Part shown: in pieces, positions 13,501 to 24,774 of the stretch
Layout: the number at the start of each line of letters is the position of its first letter
Position numbering within the stretch: position 1 is the first letter of the stretch
From: Sciurus carolinensis
Lineage: Eukaryota; Chordata; Mammalia; Rodentia; Sciuridae
Length of the DNA stretch: 64,000 nucleotides
Reading direction: 5' to 3'
NCBI RefSeq assembly: GCF_902686445.1
Contig: NC_062224.1
Coordinates: 18,765,123-18,829,122 of the forward strand
Position numbers and translations under genes: made by a program
Notes under the pieces: model-generated
Seen by the model: only the letters and a program-made list of their open reading frames with translations
The model's database searches: none
Told to the model about the DNA's origin: nothing

Positions 13501-15090
13501 GTGCCAGAGCCTGGAACACCAACCCCTCTACCATTGGGTTGAGGCTTTGGGATATTTTTTTCCTGCTCTCTGCTGCAGACATGGCACCAGGCACCCAGAA
13601 CGGTCCAGTGTTTGCCACCTACATGCTTCATCTCTTCATGGCGTTTTAGCTCTGCTCTCCATGTATAATAGGACCAAGTCAAGATCTCGGACTCCCCCTC
13701 CAGAACGTGTACACACAGACCATTCTGATGTGGACGGATCCACCCCGAGGATGATATTTTAGTGTTGCACCTTCTCTCCCCACAACATTAGAATTAAGGC
13801 GTTATTCCTTATCTCACCGAGTTTGGGGGAATGAACCCTTATATGGTACCTGCTTTTGCTTGTCTGCCATAGTGAGCTATGGAAATTTTTGAGTTGCTAT
13901 TAATAAAAGACGTTCGAAATATCCTTGAAATTTTTGGGGTTTGGAATCACAACATAGCAGGAGTCTGGTACAGATAAACACAGCAGAATGGGAACAAGCC
14001 TTCTAGGGCCTCAAAACAAAATGTCACACATTCTGCATTCTTCCTGCACAAGCCATGCCTCACTTTTTGTTCTGGGACCCACAGTGCCCCACCAAACAAT
14101 GCTTTGCCACCATCTGTCCAAACCCAGCACCACCAAAGCGGTCAGGATAGTCCATCCTGTTCTGACCTTTGTGTGACTCAAAGAACTTAGAGCATTTCCA
14201 ATGTGTATTTCAGAATAAATGGGTCTCTGTAGCTTTTTAGTGTCAGGGATTTTGCATATTTGTTTGATTGTTTGGGTGGTTTCTAGGTTCTCTGGATTGT
14301 CTATTATGGACCAAGAGTTTCAGATTGTTCTGAGGAGCATAACAGGAAATGATTTTATGGAAGAGAGTCTGGAAAAACAAATTAAGAGCATTAGCATCAA
14401 GCAGGAAAACACTATGTTAATGAAACATTTATTTAAATTGCCCATCTTCCAATATGAAATCAGTGCTCAGAGAAGTGATTCGCTGGTGACATGAAGTTGC
14501 AGACACGTTACAGATATTTGGCATTTTAGATAGAGTTGTGAGTGGGCCTAGGGCCTTTCAAGGGTTCTACTTTGGGCACGGGGCATCTGCTGCTGAATTG
14601 AGGGTGGCACCTTTATTTTTATGTGACTCCCTTCTGGGCTTGGAAGTAAAAACACCAAGGAAGTCAATTTCTATTCTTAATGTTACTTTCCATCCATGTC
14701 CTAGGAGTCATGGATGTTTTTATAAGCCAGTCTTGGTTTATGCCACAGACACTCTGCTTTAATTTAACAGGATAGTGTCCCTACCCTGTGTGTGACTCGA
14801 ATAATCACTTCCAGGGTGAGGGCTTTGAAAACCTGGGGTGCCAGGAAGGATTTGGAATAATGTGTTTTGATAGTTTCTCACTATCACTTGCTGGCATGCC
14901 TTCGAACATGACTCTTCTTTCAGGAGTCAAGAACAAAGAAATGATTTCTTGGGGGGTAGGAGGTGATTTATCTCCTGTACTGATTTATTTTTTGGTCCTC
15001 TGAAAATGTTTTCCAAGTAGAATGAGAAACAGTTCCACATCATAAGCATGTCAAAGAAAGAAAATAGTTTGGAACCATTCTTAAAACACT
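13501..15090. other. intronic stretch, no gene
   Basis: No repeat family or gene is recognised. Frames at 13424-13762 and 14219-14494 on the plus strand have no splice or family support. Confidence 0.55.
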
Positions 15091-15094
15091 GTCA

Positions 15095-15970
15095 TGGAGG
15101 CATTCATTCATTTAACAAATATTTATCAAATTCCCAGCATACATCAAGCAGCACTTCTGGACTCTGAGTTGTAGAAGCAGTTCTTGCCCTCTGAGATCTA
15201 ATTAGTGCAGTCCAGTTTTAGATGCTGCTATGTAAGCATGACCAGGGGTCTAAGAGGCTGGTTTCCTAGTTCTTTTAGAGTGGGGTTGAGGACAGGTTGT
15301 GTAGATGAGGGATATCCATATAGTGATTATATTTTGCTGGGGCGGAAAGGCAGAGAACATTCCAATCAGAAGGAGCAGCCCAAACAGAGGTTAGAGATGG
15401 GTTGGGGAACTCCAGGTGGCTCATCTCACCATGAAAAAGGGTTTAAGGTGATGCATGGGGAGACCTAAGGTTGGATTGTGGAGGGCCTTGTATACCCTAC
15501 TGTGCACTTCAAACTTCATCCTGGTGAAGCTACCAAGGATTTTAATGAAAGGAACCTGTGACCAGGATTTTTAATGAAGATTATTGTGGCAAAACTTAGT
15601 TAGATTGGAGGTATAGGACTTGTTACATGGAGGGAGAGTAGTTAGGAGATCATCAGAAGAATCACGAAGAGAAATGAAGAAACTGCACATTAAAACAGGG
15701 GCCATGGTGTTGGGATGGAAGAGACTGATATGAGGGGGTGAACACAGTGGTGTCTTTGGGACGTTGAGACTTGGAAGGTGTAGGAGACGTTGAGGGAGAT
15801 ATAGGATCTCAGGATAAATATGGATTCTGATGTGGATGACTGGATGGTAGTGACCTCATTAACTGATATCAGAGATATAAAATCAGGAGGGTCGGTGATA
15901 GGTTCTGACTTAGACATGGAGAATTTGGGGCTCTTGGGGATGTCCAAGTGGAGATGACTTGTCGAATATC
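15095..15970 (-). repeat. L2 LINE, antisense, long
   Basis: It begins with the antisense L2 tail 'ttcattcatttaacaaatatttatc' and 'cagttcttgccctctgagatct'. It continues through 'ggagggccttgtataccc' and 'caggatttttaatgaag' to 'ctcttggggatgtccaagtggagatgact' and 'gaatatccaggtggag'. These are antisense words of the L2 reverse-transcriptase region and 3' UTR. The copy is heavily decayed, so no protein can be read. Confidence 0.6.
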
Positions 15971-16965
15971 CAGGTGGAGCATACCTGCGATCTGGACTTG
16001 CTGGATGTTAAAACTTTCTGAAACAACATATTAAAAAATTCTTTTGACACTTAAGTCATTGTAGATGGGGGTCCCTGGTAGACCTGCTTTTTTCTGAATT
16101 CTGCCATGTCCCCTGTTCCTTCATATATTTCCATGCTGTTTTCTTCAGAGTAGGCCAGTTTGAGAGGCTGCTTGCCCTCCCACATGCTAAGTTTATTGTA
16201 GGGTGAGAAATTTATTTATTTCATTGGGTAAAAGTAATGTAGCTAATATATCCTTATGGATGTCTTTGTACTTGCTCTGAAAATAGTTCCAAAATGAATT
16301 TTCTACTTGATAAGTAGATATTAAGCCAAGCTCAGAGGGAAAAACCCCCGATAAGCATCGTGGTAGGCTGTTGCTATGCAGCCGGGAGAGCTTCCGGCCT
16401 GAGCTGGTGTTTGGTGGGCTGGATCTATATGATTCATCACGAGCTCTTCCAGACAGGATGGCTAGCTGCAGTTGCACGAATGGAGTCTCTTATGCATACA
16501 GAATAGAACATCATCAGTGTTACACACCTCAGTTGGATTATGGTTTCTGGTTTCTGTGGTATTATTTAGTTAGAGGACAAGCCCTGCTCAAATCTAATTT
16601 TAAAGCAACACATAAAGCACTTTAGCAAGGGTAGAAAGGCAAATACATAATCAGTCTGCATTTAAAGGAGAGGAGAAGAGAGGAGATGCATAAAACTGAA
16701 AAATAAGGGACAGAAGAAGCAAAAGAGATGTATCTAGAACAACCCTTGTATTAATCGTTTTGGGATAACTAAGATTCTGGTTGGTTAAAGAGGCACTATC
16801 TAAATGAGACACAGCACCAGAATTCCACATGCTGTTCTAACGATTACTTTGTAGGCTGCAGCGATTGTCTGCTCTGGGCAAGAGTCTGGGGCAGGAACTG
16901 CTTTAAAATTGTGTCTCTAACTGGGTACGCTGGGGAGTCTCAGCTGATGGTTCTTGTTGCTACTC
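15971..16965. other. intronic stretch, no gene
   Basis: Nothing recognised. A purine-rich patch (16660-16735, GAGGAGAGGAGAAGAG) is present. Confidence 0.55.
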
Positions 16966-16969
16966 TGAA

Positions 16970-17150
16970 GCAGTAGTTCTCACTCCTGGCTGCAAATTAA
17001 GGTCAGTAGGGAAGCTTTTAAGAACATACTGATGCCCGGGCTTATACTAGGTCAATTGAGTCAGACTGGAGGTATGGGGAAGGTTAGAAAATTGAAAAAG
17101 CTCCTCTTGCCTCACCCCCGCGCCCCAGTAATTCTAACATATAAACAGCT
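16970..17150 (+). repeat. MER5/MER20-type hAT-Charlie MITE
   Basis: The text 'agtagttctcactcctggctgcaaattaaggtcagtagggaagcttttaagaacatactgatgcccggg...agtaattctaaca' follows the non-autonomous hAT family common in mammals (CAGTGGTTCTCAA...ACTGATGCC...TGATTCTAA). The middle carries extra, diverged sequence. Confidence 0.6.
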
Positions 17151-19080
17151 CAGCATGGAAAACAGCTACTCTTGGGCCTTGTCTTGGTGGCACCCTCTAG
17201 GGATGAAGCTGCTCTTCCTTTTGTCCAGGAGCATGGGAAAGTGTTACCCATGCACACACATGCAGAAACACACACCAGACCATGGTCCCTTTAGGCAGAA
17301 GTTTCAATGACAGGAGAACTCCAATGTGCTCCCTTTGGAAGAGCTGGATTTCATAGAAGAGCTGGGAATTGACTTGAGTCCGTCACCACATCAGTCCATC
17401 TTGAACCTGCCACAGGCTGGGTTCAAGAGCGGGAACCTTTCTCTTTGAGGGTAGCCTAAGAAGTTGCTGCAGTAATGGTGTTTTCCGAACTGGAGAGGCC
17501 GTCCCAGGGGCTGGTTAGTTCAGCACAATGTGGTGCCGAGCACATTATCAGAGGGGAATAATGTCTGCTAAGGTAGCAGATGCCAAATCCTGGGATGCTG
17601 GACTGGGACCCCTGAATCCTCAGTGGCCCAAGATCAGGTTGACTGGCAGGAAGTGGGGGGGACAGGGCCTTCCAGAGACAGAGTGAGTCGGCAGTTGGCC
17701 CCAGCATGAAGCACCCCTGTGGCTCGGCCAGGGCCTTATGCCACTGTTCCCTTAGTCCAGACAGTGCAGGCCAACAGGAGAGAAGGCAGCTTTGCACCCC
17801 AAGAAGAGGACTGCTGCTCGAGGATTAAGGAGTAGCCTTCAGAGAAGAACTCACTGAAGTCTAACTTGTTCTGGCTCCTACAGCTGAGTTCCAGTGGGAG
17901 GCTGGCCCCTTGACGTTGAAATCAAGGCCAAGTGCTGATTTATCGTGTGTGTCAGAGGAACATGCATGTCAATAGTAATTCGTTGGTGGGGGTGATGAAC
18001 AAAACCACTTTTCCAATAACTGAAAATGGCTAAGCTCTGGTAAAGCTGATACTTGAGTATCTCAGGCACCAGTACAACTTCTGAGGATCTATCTGACGTA
18101 CTTAGAAGGGGATTCTGAAATCTCTGGAGAAGTAACATTGGGATGGAGGATGTGAGCAGGAAGTGTGTGAAGTAATGGCTAAGTGCCATGGGATCACACC
18201 CAGGGAAGCAGGCATCCCTCTTACGACCCCAGAACCCTTGGTTATCTGGAAACCCCTTATCGAAAGTTCCCTTGGTTAAAAAAAAAAATGTAATTTATGT
18301 AAAACAGGGTTTGAGGGGTGTGGTGGTGAGTTATTTGGTGGCAGTCGTTCTTGTGCTGTGTGGTACACGTCAAAGTCTTGCCCTGGGTGTGCACGTGTGA
18401 GCTGTCTGCCAGATGACCCTAGGCCTGTTGGATGCTGGTGGCTGCCCATCCTGGACCTGTTGAAACCAGGCTCTGTGGAGGTACTGGATCCCATGTGTGG
18501 CTGACTGGCTTCCTCGGGCCCTATCCGAGTCTTGCTTTGTTTGGTGTCCTTCATCTCTTATGCTGGATGGGTTCCATTTCTGAGGTCCTGTTCAACTTCC
18601 TTCGAGGTAGGCGCTCCTCTTGCCAGGGAGACCACAGACTCAGCTGAGATCATTGTGTAATTCGTCCTAACTGGGAGTGTCTATAGGAAGAAATAAAACG
18701 GGTCTGATGCTAAGGCAGCTGTGCAGACGGAGGAGACACCTGGGTGCTTCCAGGTGTCCTTCCCATGGCGCTTTGTCCCTCGCAAATAATCGAAGAACAT
18801 TTTTGGTTTGACTTGAGAGCCAGAATCAAAGCATTTTTATGGTATCGATTTCTTGAACATTGCCCACAGAATCCCTTGAGTTGAAAGGAAATGGAATTGG
18901 CTGTGGCCCCATTGCAAGACAAAGATATCTGGGTGAGCTTGGGCAGGCCCGTCGCTGCATCCCTCCAGTGCCCACCCTGTGTTTTCTGCTTCCCCAATAT
19001 TGCATGGTGTGCAGCTCTCATGGAACAGTTAGTCCCCTTCTCCCCCAGTACTGTGTAAGGAGGGTTTAAATGCATTTCTG
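17151..19080. other. intronic stretch, no gene
   Basis: Mixed unique sequence with no repeat family recognised. It contains a 9-bp perfect inverted repeat at 18735-18758. Frames at 17456-17797 and 18710-19075 (minus) show no domain. Confidence 0.5.
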
Positions 19081-19084
19081 AAAC

Positions 19085-19300
19085 CGGCTCTCCCCACCTT
19101 CGTTCCCAGATGCCATCTGCGGGATAGAATCCACACTCCTCTGTACGTCAGCCCCTGGCTTGGTGATCTTTCTTCACCTCCCCGCCCACACCGTGTTTCA
19201 TTTAGTCCCTCTGAAAGGAGCAGATGATTGCTTCTGTCCCACTTTCTGCTTCAGGGTAACACACACCTCCTTCAGGGTGCCCCCTTGGTTGTGTCCAGAT
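19085..19300 (+). repeat. possible L2 LINE fragment
   Basis: Wording such as 'gatcttcttcacctccccgcc' and 'ctgaaaggagcagatgattgcttctgtcc' is loosely L2-like (3' region, sense). Low support. Confidence 0.3.
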
Positions 19301-19549
19301 GGGCCCTTGCCTCTGAGATTTCACAGCACCGAGGTCTACTGGACTCTGATGCAGGATGTCTGCTTTCTGAGACTATGAATTTCCTGGGTCCAGTCCTGAA
19401 CTAAAGGCATAATGGTGAGAAGAGAGATAAGGGGTGGGGGAACCCAGTGAGATTAAGGAGGCACCGAGGCATAGGTGCTGAGTATCTGAAGGGGTTTAGG
19501 GGAAAGGAGAAATCTGCACTGACTTCTAGTTCTCTCTGACTTTAGTCAC

Positions 19550-20062
19550 TGCATTAGCCAGGGTTCTCCAGAGAAATAGACCAAATAGGAGACACGGGGA
19601 TATACACAGAGAGATTTATTATGAGGGATTGGCTTATGCAGTTCTGGAGGCCAGTTATAGGAGAAGTTCTACTGGCTGCCATCTGCAAGCTGGAGGAGAC
19701 CCAGGAAATCCAGCAGGTGAGATTCAGTGCAAGCCCAAAGGGTTGGGAACCAGAGGAGCCATAATGTAAGCCCCAGTCTGAATCTGAAGGCCTGAGAACC
19801 AGGAGTACCAATGCCCACGGGCAGGGAGGTCTTGCCAGCTTGAGCACAGGGAACTTCCTCTGCCTTTTGGTTCTGTTCTGGCCTCACGGGGTTGGGGGAT
19901 ACCCACCCGCATTGCTGAGGAAGACCTTTTCCTCTCAGTCTGCTGATTTAAATGCTAATGTCTTCCAGAAACACCTTCAGGGACACAATAAAATAATGCT
20001 TTGCCAGCTATGGAGGCATCCCTTGACCCAGTCATTGGTTCACACAAAGTGAACCATCACAG
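19550..20062 (-). repeat. ERVL/MaLR-class LTR remnant
   Basis: The block starts 'tgcattagccagggttctccagagaaatagaccaaatagga', contains 'agagatttattatgagggattggcttatgcagttctggaggcc', 'gatttaaatgctaatgtcttccagaaacaccttcagg', and ends 'gtgaaccatcaca'. This is the minus-strand form of a widespread ancient LTR whose sense strand starts TGATGGTT and ends CTGACTAATACA. I believe it is MLT2-like but name it only to class. No internal retroviral genes follow. Confidence 0.65.
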
Positions 20063-20469
20063 TGATCAAGGGGATGGCAGATCTCTCAACCAATTGGGGT
20101 GTTCTAGAAGAGTAGGCAGAAATGACACTCCTATGGCAACAGAACGCACTTAAATCACTTAAATCAAGTCTGGCTGTTCCTGCCACCTTTAATACTATAT
20201 ATATCACTCTGAAGGTGTTTCGAGTAGTGGAAGAAACAATGTGTTTTAACACGCTTTTTGAAACAGTGTCAATCATGTGCATGCTCATTTCCTTGTGCCA
20301 CCTCCCTGTCCTCTCTTGTGGGTATTTACTCAGGGAGTTCAGCTGTGCGTAGATGAGGTGGTGGTTCAATTCCTCTCATAATATATCTTGGCAAATATTG
20401 TCTCCCTTCTTCTGTAAACTTACATAGCTAATGATTTATACAAATGCCACTTAAGTGATTCCAAGGAAA

Positions 20470-20475
20470 GTGTGT

Positions 20476-20550
<75 letters not shown>
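20470..20550 (+). repeat. compound (TG)n(AG)n microsatellite
   Basis: About 22 TG units with one AG interruption are joined directly to about 17 AG units. The open frame spelled CVCVCVC-ERERER over it is an artefact. Confidence 0.95.
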
Positions 20551-20552
<2 letters not shown>

Positions 20553-20884
20553 TAGTATTCCTAAAAAAGTCAGAAAGTCAGAACAACTTACATCGGAGAA
20601 TCACACTACATGAAAGATTAAGTGCAAGAATGAGAGAGATGACGATGGCAAATACAGAAAACAGAATAAATATACACCAAAGGTTTGCTATTACTATTTA
20701 ACTGTTGGTTGGGTTCATTCTGTCTTCTACATGGTTCTTGGCATTATTTATGTGGGTAAATAAATTATTTTAGTGAAACTTTATGTCTAGCTCACTATTT
20801 AAATTGTATGTAATTTGATGAGTGCATTTCATTTTGCATACTTGAAGTCCAGGGTTATTATTTAGGTGGTTTAAATAATTATTT

Positions 20885-20962
20885 ACCTGGCTCAGTGGTA
20901 GAGTGCTTGCCTAGCATGCAGGAGGCCATGGGTTCAATCCCACTTACCACCCCCCCCCCCAC
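20885..20962 (+). repeat. ID SINE
   Basis: Sense ID element: 'ctggctcagtggtagagtgcttgcctagcatgcaggaggccatgggttcaatccc', with both pol III box sequences readable, ending in a poly-C run (20950-20960) in place of the usual CCCAGCACC plus A-tail. Confidence 0.85.
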
Positions 20963-20964
20963 AT

Positions 20965-21980
20965 TTAGCATTTTAAAGCTCTATAATGAGCTCTTTCTCT
21001 CAGGCCTTAAAATCGAGGTCAGAGGCTTTGGTGGTCCAAGTCAAGATTTTGTCTATGTACAAACAAAGGAATTTTTTTTTCATATTAATAGTTACATGGA
21101 ATTTGACAAATGAGATTTACTATCCATTTAAAGACATTTTCATTTTACTTTCCTAAATATTTAAAAAATAGTCTTCAATATATGATACAGATAAGTGGTA
21201 ATTATAATTTGGAATCGAGATACATACAAGGATATCAAACAAATATATTGCTGTAGTAGATGTGGTGTTTTGGTTCTTAGTAAAGCTATAGAATGGATGG
21301 ACTAAAACCCCACATGTATATGTACCTTTATGTACACACGTATGTAAATATACTGTTTGTATAAATATACACACGTGCACAAATGTTTACTACGTATCAG
21401 TTGTTTACATCTTTTTATTGAAGACAAAACATTCTTTGGCTTCATTTAGTAAATTGTACCCTCAAGACTGTCAGAAATCTGCTGTCTAGGGTATCTGAAG
21501 AAGATGGTAAAGCACATGAAAAGTTTTTTAATGTTAAAATGTTCTAATGTTAGGTATTATACAAATAGCAGGTATTCCCACTGTCATTATTCTATCGGGG
21601 GAGCTTGAGAACTTGAGATATTTTTGTGAGGAAGAGAAGAGCAGAAACTATTTTGTCTATTTTATAGAAATAGGCGCAGAATGTGTAATTTGGTGAGCGA
21701 GGGAGCCAGGGAGGAGCAGAGAACCCTCGCTGCTCGGGCTTTCTCCATCTTTATGTTAGGGAAGTTCCATCGGCACTTGGGATCCTGTAGCAGCAACTGA
21801 TAGGCAACTGAAGTCTTATGACTCCCTACAACAAATTGTAAGAAATAGATGTCAATTAATTAAATTAATGGATAACTTTCAAGTCTGAATACAAACTTTC
21901 GTTCCAACCTCATCTACTGAAATCCAGAGTAATTGGCACAGATCCTCTGAAATTTTAAGTTCAGATATTCTCCCTCTTTT
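20965..21980. other. A+T-rich intronic stretch, no gene
   Basis: An A+T-rich kilobase with no named repeat. Short TA/CA alternation around 21300-21380 (tatatgtacctttatgtacacacgtatg) is low complexity. Confidence 0.5.
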
Positions 21981-21984
21981 GTGA

Positions 21985-22136
21985 TTTAGAAACTAACTAG
22001 GACTTCCATAAGCACTGTTTTATTTAATCCTCACAATAAGCCAGTGACGTGGATATTACTATGCCCCAGAGGAGGGAACTCAGATTTAACATGATATAAT
22101 AAATAGGTAGAACAGGAAGTCAAACCCAAATCTTCT
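21985..22136 (+). repeat. MIR SINE
   Basis: Matches the MIR core: 'cataagcactgttttatttaatcctcacaataagccagtgacgtggatattactatgccccagaggaggg...aggtagaacaggaagtcaaaccc'. Sense orientation. Confidence 0.7.
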
Positions 22137-22299
22137 GTTTCCATTACAATTGAATCCATTCGATAGCTCCATGTTCTCCCTGAAGAAAGGGGCCACATAT
22201 TCTTGGTACAGGCTGTAGCAGGTACCCATTAATGGTGACAGAATAAATCTCTTACCATAAGTTGTCAGCTGCTTAGCCTGAGAGTCAGTCTTCCTAAGT

Positions 22300-22460
22300 T
22301 TGCATCCCATTTAGAAGCTGCCTGGTCTTGGGCAAGTTATTTCAACCCCTGCATCCATTGTCAAGAAGTGGGGATGATATTGGGACTTGTCTTGGTTTGA
22401 TGTCGCAACAATTAAGAGTCAACCCAGGCCAGGCCCTGAGTGCAGCATGTAGCAGATGAT
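22300..22460 (-). repeat. MIR SINE
   Basis: The antisense MIR words 'ctgcctggtcttgggcaagttatttcaac' and 'aagaagtggggatgatattggg' are present. Diverged. Confidence 0.6.
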
Positions 22461-22759
22461 TTTCTCCCTGAATATTTGCTGTGTATGTTATTAGCCCAGG
22501 TAGGGCGGGGGCTTCTTGGGGAATAGTGGGAACAGGGAGTAGGTGCCTCCCAGAAGTCATGTCACACAAGGGTTGCTTCCTTGCAAGTCTCCCCTTTGGA
22601 GTCTGACGATGTAGGAAATGGTGCTGGCAGTGTTGAGGTGGTGGCCGCTCTCCAGTGGAGAGGACTCTGCAGCACAGTTGTCCAGAATACGTCAGCTTTA
22701 CTGTTTTTCTTGCTGGAAAAAAAAAAAATGAAAAATCTTATCTCTTACTGTTTGCTTTT

Positions 22760-22895
22760 GATGTTAGTCATAGTGTTAGAACTGGAAAAACAGCCGAGAT
22801 CATGGCCCGTTTCTCCTGACTTCCAGACAAACAGTCCAGAGAGGTGAGGAGACTAGCCCCAAGTGGCACAGCTCCCTAGGGCAGATGTGGGGTCA
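22760..22895 (+). repeat. MIR-family fragment
   Basis: 'gttagaactggaaaaacagccgagatcatgg' and 'cagtccagagaggtgaggagactagccccaagtggcacagct' resemble MIR-type sequence (sense). The subfamily is not fixed. Confidence 0.45.
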
Positions 22896-24205
22896 GATGG
22901 ATGGTTTCTGGATCCTAATTGAGGATGACCATACCACCTCTTTTGTAGAGTATCTTGCAGGAGAAAGCAAGCAAGAAAATAATTCTCCCTCATCTTTAAA
23001 AGTCCCTTGGTGTATTTGGCAAGGACTAAAGAATCTACTCCAGCCTCTTGGCTGGATTCTAGGATGGGATATTGAATCCGGGTTCAGAAATTCCCCCAGT
23101 GATTTCAATTCTGTGTGCTGTTCTTTCTGACTTTGCTCCCTGGCGGTGTGGCAGAGCTGCTGCGGGCTGCCTGATGCTCTGGTGTTCTGTCCTCAGCTGC
23201 CTCTGGTTCTCTGGTTCACTGGAATGGAGCTCAGAGACCAGTCCCAGAGCCTGTGTTAAGAGGAAACATGAAAAGACTCTGCTCCTGTTTCAGGTGTGTG
23301 TGATAATCTTGGCCCTCTATGCCAGTTTCTTGTCAATAAAATGAAGATAATGCTTCTCAGAAGTGCGGTAGGCAGAAGCCAGCCACAGATTGTGGAATGA
23401 TCTGGAAACGGTGGAGAGTGATACTCTGGTGTGAGGTCATCCCAGAGGACCCTCCCACATGCTCCATCTGGTTGCAGGCCAGGGAGGTGTGCTGTGCTTT
23501 TCTCTTCTTTGACTCTTTGCCCTCTCTGTGTCTTTTCAGAATGTTCTAGAAACAGGGAGTGCTGCCTTCTCATGGGCCATTAGGGACAACAGAGTGATTT
23601 GGGGGACACTGGGTCATTCTGAGGGACCATGCAGATCAGGCCAGGCAGGGAAGGGGCAGCTCGAGCTGCAAATGAGTCATTTAGAGAACTTTGCAGTTTG
23701 GGGGATAAGCCAGCCTGTTTGAGAGGCTGTGGAATTTTCCTCAACGACACATTTTTTTATATATGAGTATGCAAATTTTTCTCATTATGAAAGTAAACCA
23801 ACAGAAAGAAGTTTTTTACTCCGGCATTAGCTATTCTTTCTAATGAGTCTCCTCGTTGAGTTTTAGAGCTCTTTCTTTAAAATGAGTGCATCCTTAGGTT
23901 GAGGTAAGTTGGTTTGAATTGTTTCCACAATTCCAGATCTGATTCCTTCACTGTGAATGCTGGGGTGTGGTGGTGGTTTTGTTTAATCCAAGTAGAACCT
24001 CCCCCAGGACAAAGCCAGGTGGTGCAGCAAGTGATAGGGGGGTTCTAATGAATGACAGAGCACGGATTTAATGTAGCGCCTCAAATCTCAGGATTGAGTT
24101 AGAATTTAGAATGTTAGGCATTTCTTATATTATGTGAAAACTGGGAAGGGAAATTGGTTCATGGCCTCCTCCTTCTGTTTAACTGCATAAAGCCCTCTTT
24201 AAAAT
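22896..24205. other. intronic stretch, no gene
   Basis: No recognised repeat or gene. An octamer-like tatgcaaat lies near 23769. Overlapping frames at 22885-23130 and 23072-23344 lack support. Confidence 0.5.
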
Positions 24206-24207
24206 AT

Positions 24208-24294
24208 TTATTTGGTGCTGCGGATTGACCGGAGGGCCTTGTGCATGCTATATGTGCATGCGCTCTACTCCTGAGCTACCGGCCCCCACCCCAT
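24208..24294 (-). repeat. ID SINE, diverged
   Basis: The antisense ID text 'tttggtgctgcggattgaccggagggccttgtgcatgctatatgtgcatgcgctctactcctgagctaccggcccccacccc' is clear but has several substitutions. Confidence 0.75.
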
Positions 24295-24353
24295 TAGTGC
24301 CGTTTAGGATTGGCCCCATGTTCTGTGGATTTAGAAAAAAAAAATAGGTTTTA

Positions 24354-24410
24354 GAAAAAGTCAGTAAAATTGGCACCCACCTGCAAAGTGCCATTTTTAC
24401 TGACTTTTTC
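24354..24410. other. 23-bp near-perfect inverted repeat (hairpin)
   Basis: The left arm 24354-24376 and right arm 24388-24410 are reverse complements at 22 of 23 positions, separated by an 11-nt loop (ccacctgcaaa). One more A:T pair can be added at the base (24353/24411). The predicted transcript hairpin of about 57 nt is within the size range of small MITE-derived or miRNA-like hairpins. I cannot assign it to a known family. Confidence 0.85.
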
Positions 24411-24461
24411 TTTGGAAATGAAACTTTGATAAACTTGTCCTGGGACTCAGTGTGAGTCCCT

Positions 24462-24544
24462 TCCTTCTCTCCTTCCCTTTTTTCCCTTCCTCCTGTCCCT
24501 CTTCCTCTCATTTTCTTTCTCTCTTTCTCTCTTTCTTTCTTTCG
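24462..24544 (+). repeat. pyrimidine-rich tract
   Basis: Almost only C and T: CCTT, CCCTT, CTCT and CTTT units. It adjoins the tail side of the next minus-strand SINE and partly represents its GAAA-rich tail. Confidence 0.85.
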
Positions 24545-24555
24545 CTTCATTTCTT

Positions 24556-24762
24556 TTTCTTTTTTAAATATTTTTGGTACTGGGGATTGAACTCAGGGGC
24601 ACTTAACCACTGAACCACATCCCCAGTATTTTATTTAGAGACAGGGTCTCACTGGGTTGCTTAGCACCTCATTTTTGTTGAGGCTGGCTTTGAACTCTGG
24701 GTCCTCCTGCCTCAGTCTCTCTAACCGCTGAGATTATAGGTGTGCGCCACTGTGCCTGGCTA
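24556..24762 (-). repeat. B1-dID-like composite SINE with TSD
   Basis: On the minus strand a 7SL part (AGCCAGGCACAGTGGCGCACACC...) is followed by an ID-type part (ctggggatgtggttcagtggtt; ...caatccccagtacc). The 11-bp cttcatttctt flanks at 24545-24555 and 24763-24773 are a perfect target-site duplication. An 11-12-nt insertion (agcacctcattt region) interrupts the 7SL part. Confidence 0.9.
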
Positions 24763-24774
24763 CTTCATTTCTTA

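Noticed and set aside
20474..20701. Open frame with Cys/Val and Glu/Arg repeats
   Set aside because: It is a by-product of the TG/AG microsatellite.
23760..23785. Octamer-like ATGCAAAT as a regulatory site
   Set aside because: A single 8-mer match is expected by chance in 64 kb and nothing around it supports an enhancer.
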